DNA of 41,040 bases from an uncultured Clostridia bacterium (lineage in GTDB: Bacteria > Bacillota > Clostridia > TANB77 > CAG-465): contig CAOYAN010000018.1 in the NCBI GenBank assembly GCA_948562205.1, positions 1 to 41,040 of the forward strand, read 5' to 3'. A program made the position numbers and the translations under genes. Positions 41,035-41,040 of the stretch are shown here, one piece after another. Numbering within the stretch: the stretch's first letter is position 1; every line of letters begins with the position of its first letter. The notes under the pieces are model-generated. The model saw only the letters and a list, made by a program, of their open reading frames with translations, had not been told where the DNA came from and made no database searches.

Positions 41035-41040
41035 AAAAGT

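Overview
The window is very AT-rich, uses strong AGGAGG-type ribosome binding sites with ATG, GTG and TTG starts, and has many TTGACA/TATAAT-like promoters with exactly 17-bp spacers. Together with a sortase, bifunctional AdhE, MucBP-type surface proteins and an OLE RNA, this points to an anaerobic, low-GC Bacillota, most likely a clostridium. No rRNA, intact tRNA or CRISPR array was seen.

Positions 1-24,000 look like chromosomal backbone. In order they hold a possible ISL3-type IS end at the left edge, an AAA_14/DUF4143 ATPase, a DUF402-YwbE fusion upstream of hflX, a membrane metallophosphoesterase, a 1395-aa surface protein, a VanZ-glycosyltransferase operon, a membrane EEP-family phosphatase, a sortase with a thioester adhesin, a TPR protein, an AI-2E-family permease, a frameshifted cyclic-phosphate receiver gene, a flavin/Rieske oxidoreductase, a Cys-rich miniprotein, an OLE-type large RNA with its membrane partner OapA, and adhE. 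Coding switches strand often and most units have their own promoter and hairpin terminator.

From about 23,970 to the right edge the content is that of a mobile element with a defence island. At the right are a small excisionase-like protein, a phage-type replisome organizer and a DnaC-like helicase loader, followed by a 250-bp array of perfect inverted repeats that may be an oriT or replication origin. The cargo to the left comprises three modules, all on the minus strand. The first is an Mrr nuclease, two MazG-type NTP pyrophosphohydrolases, an HNH nuclease, a PD-(D/E)XK-DUF2075 nuclease-helicase and a zinc ribbon, tightly packed as one six-gene operon. The second is a RloA/RloB (AbiL-like) ATPase-Toprim pair. 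The third is a membrane coiled-coil protein with a 1061-aa SF2 helicase carrying a C-terminal nuclease-like domain, next to an XRE regulator. No integrase, relaxase or conjugation gene is visible, so neither the element type nor its right end can be fixed.

The two most notable items are the OLE RNA-OapA locus at 19,778-20,998 and the six-gene nuclease/NTP-hydrolase operon at 30,782-36,335. Start codons were re-chosen for 11 genes where the longest reading frame began inside its own ribosome binding site or promoter.
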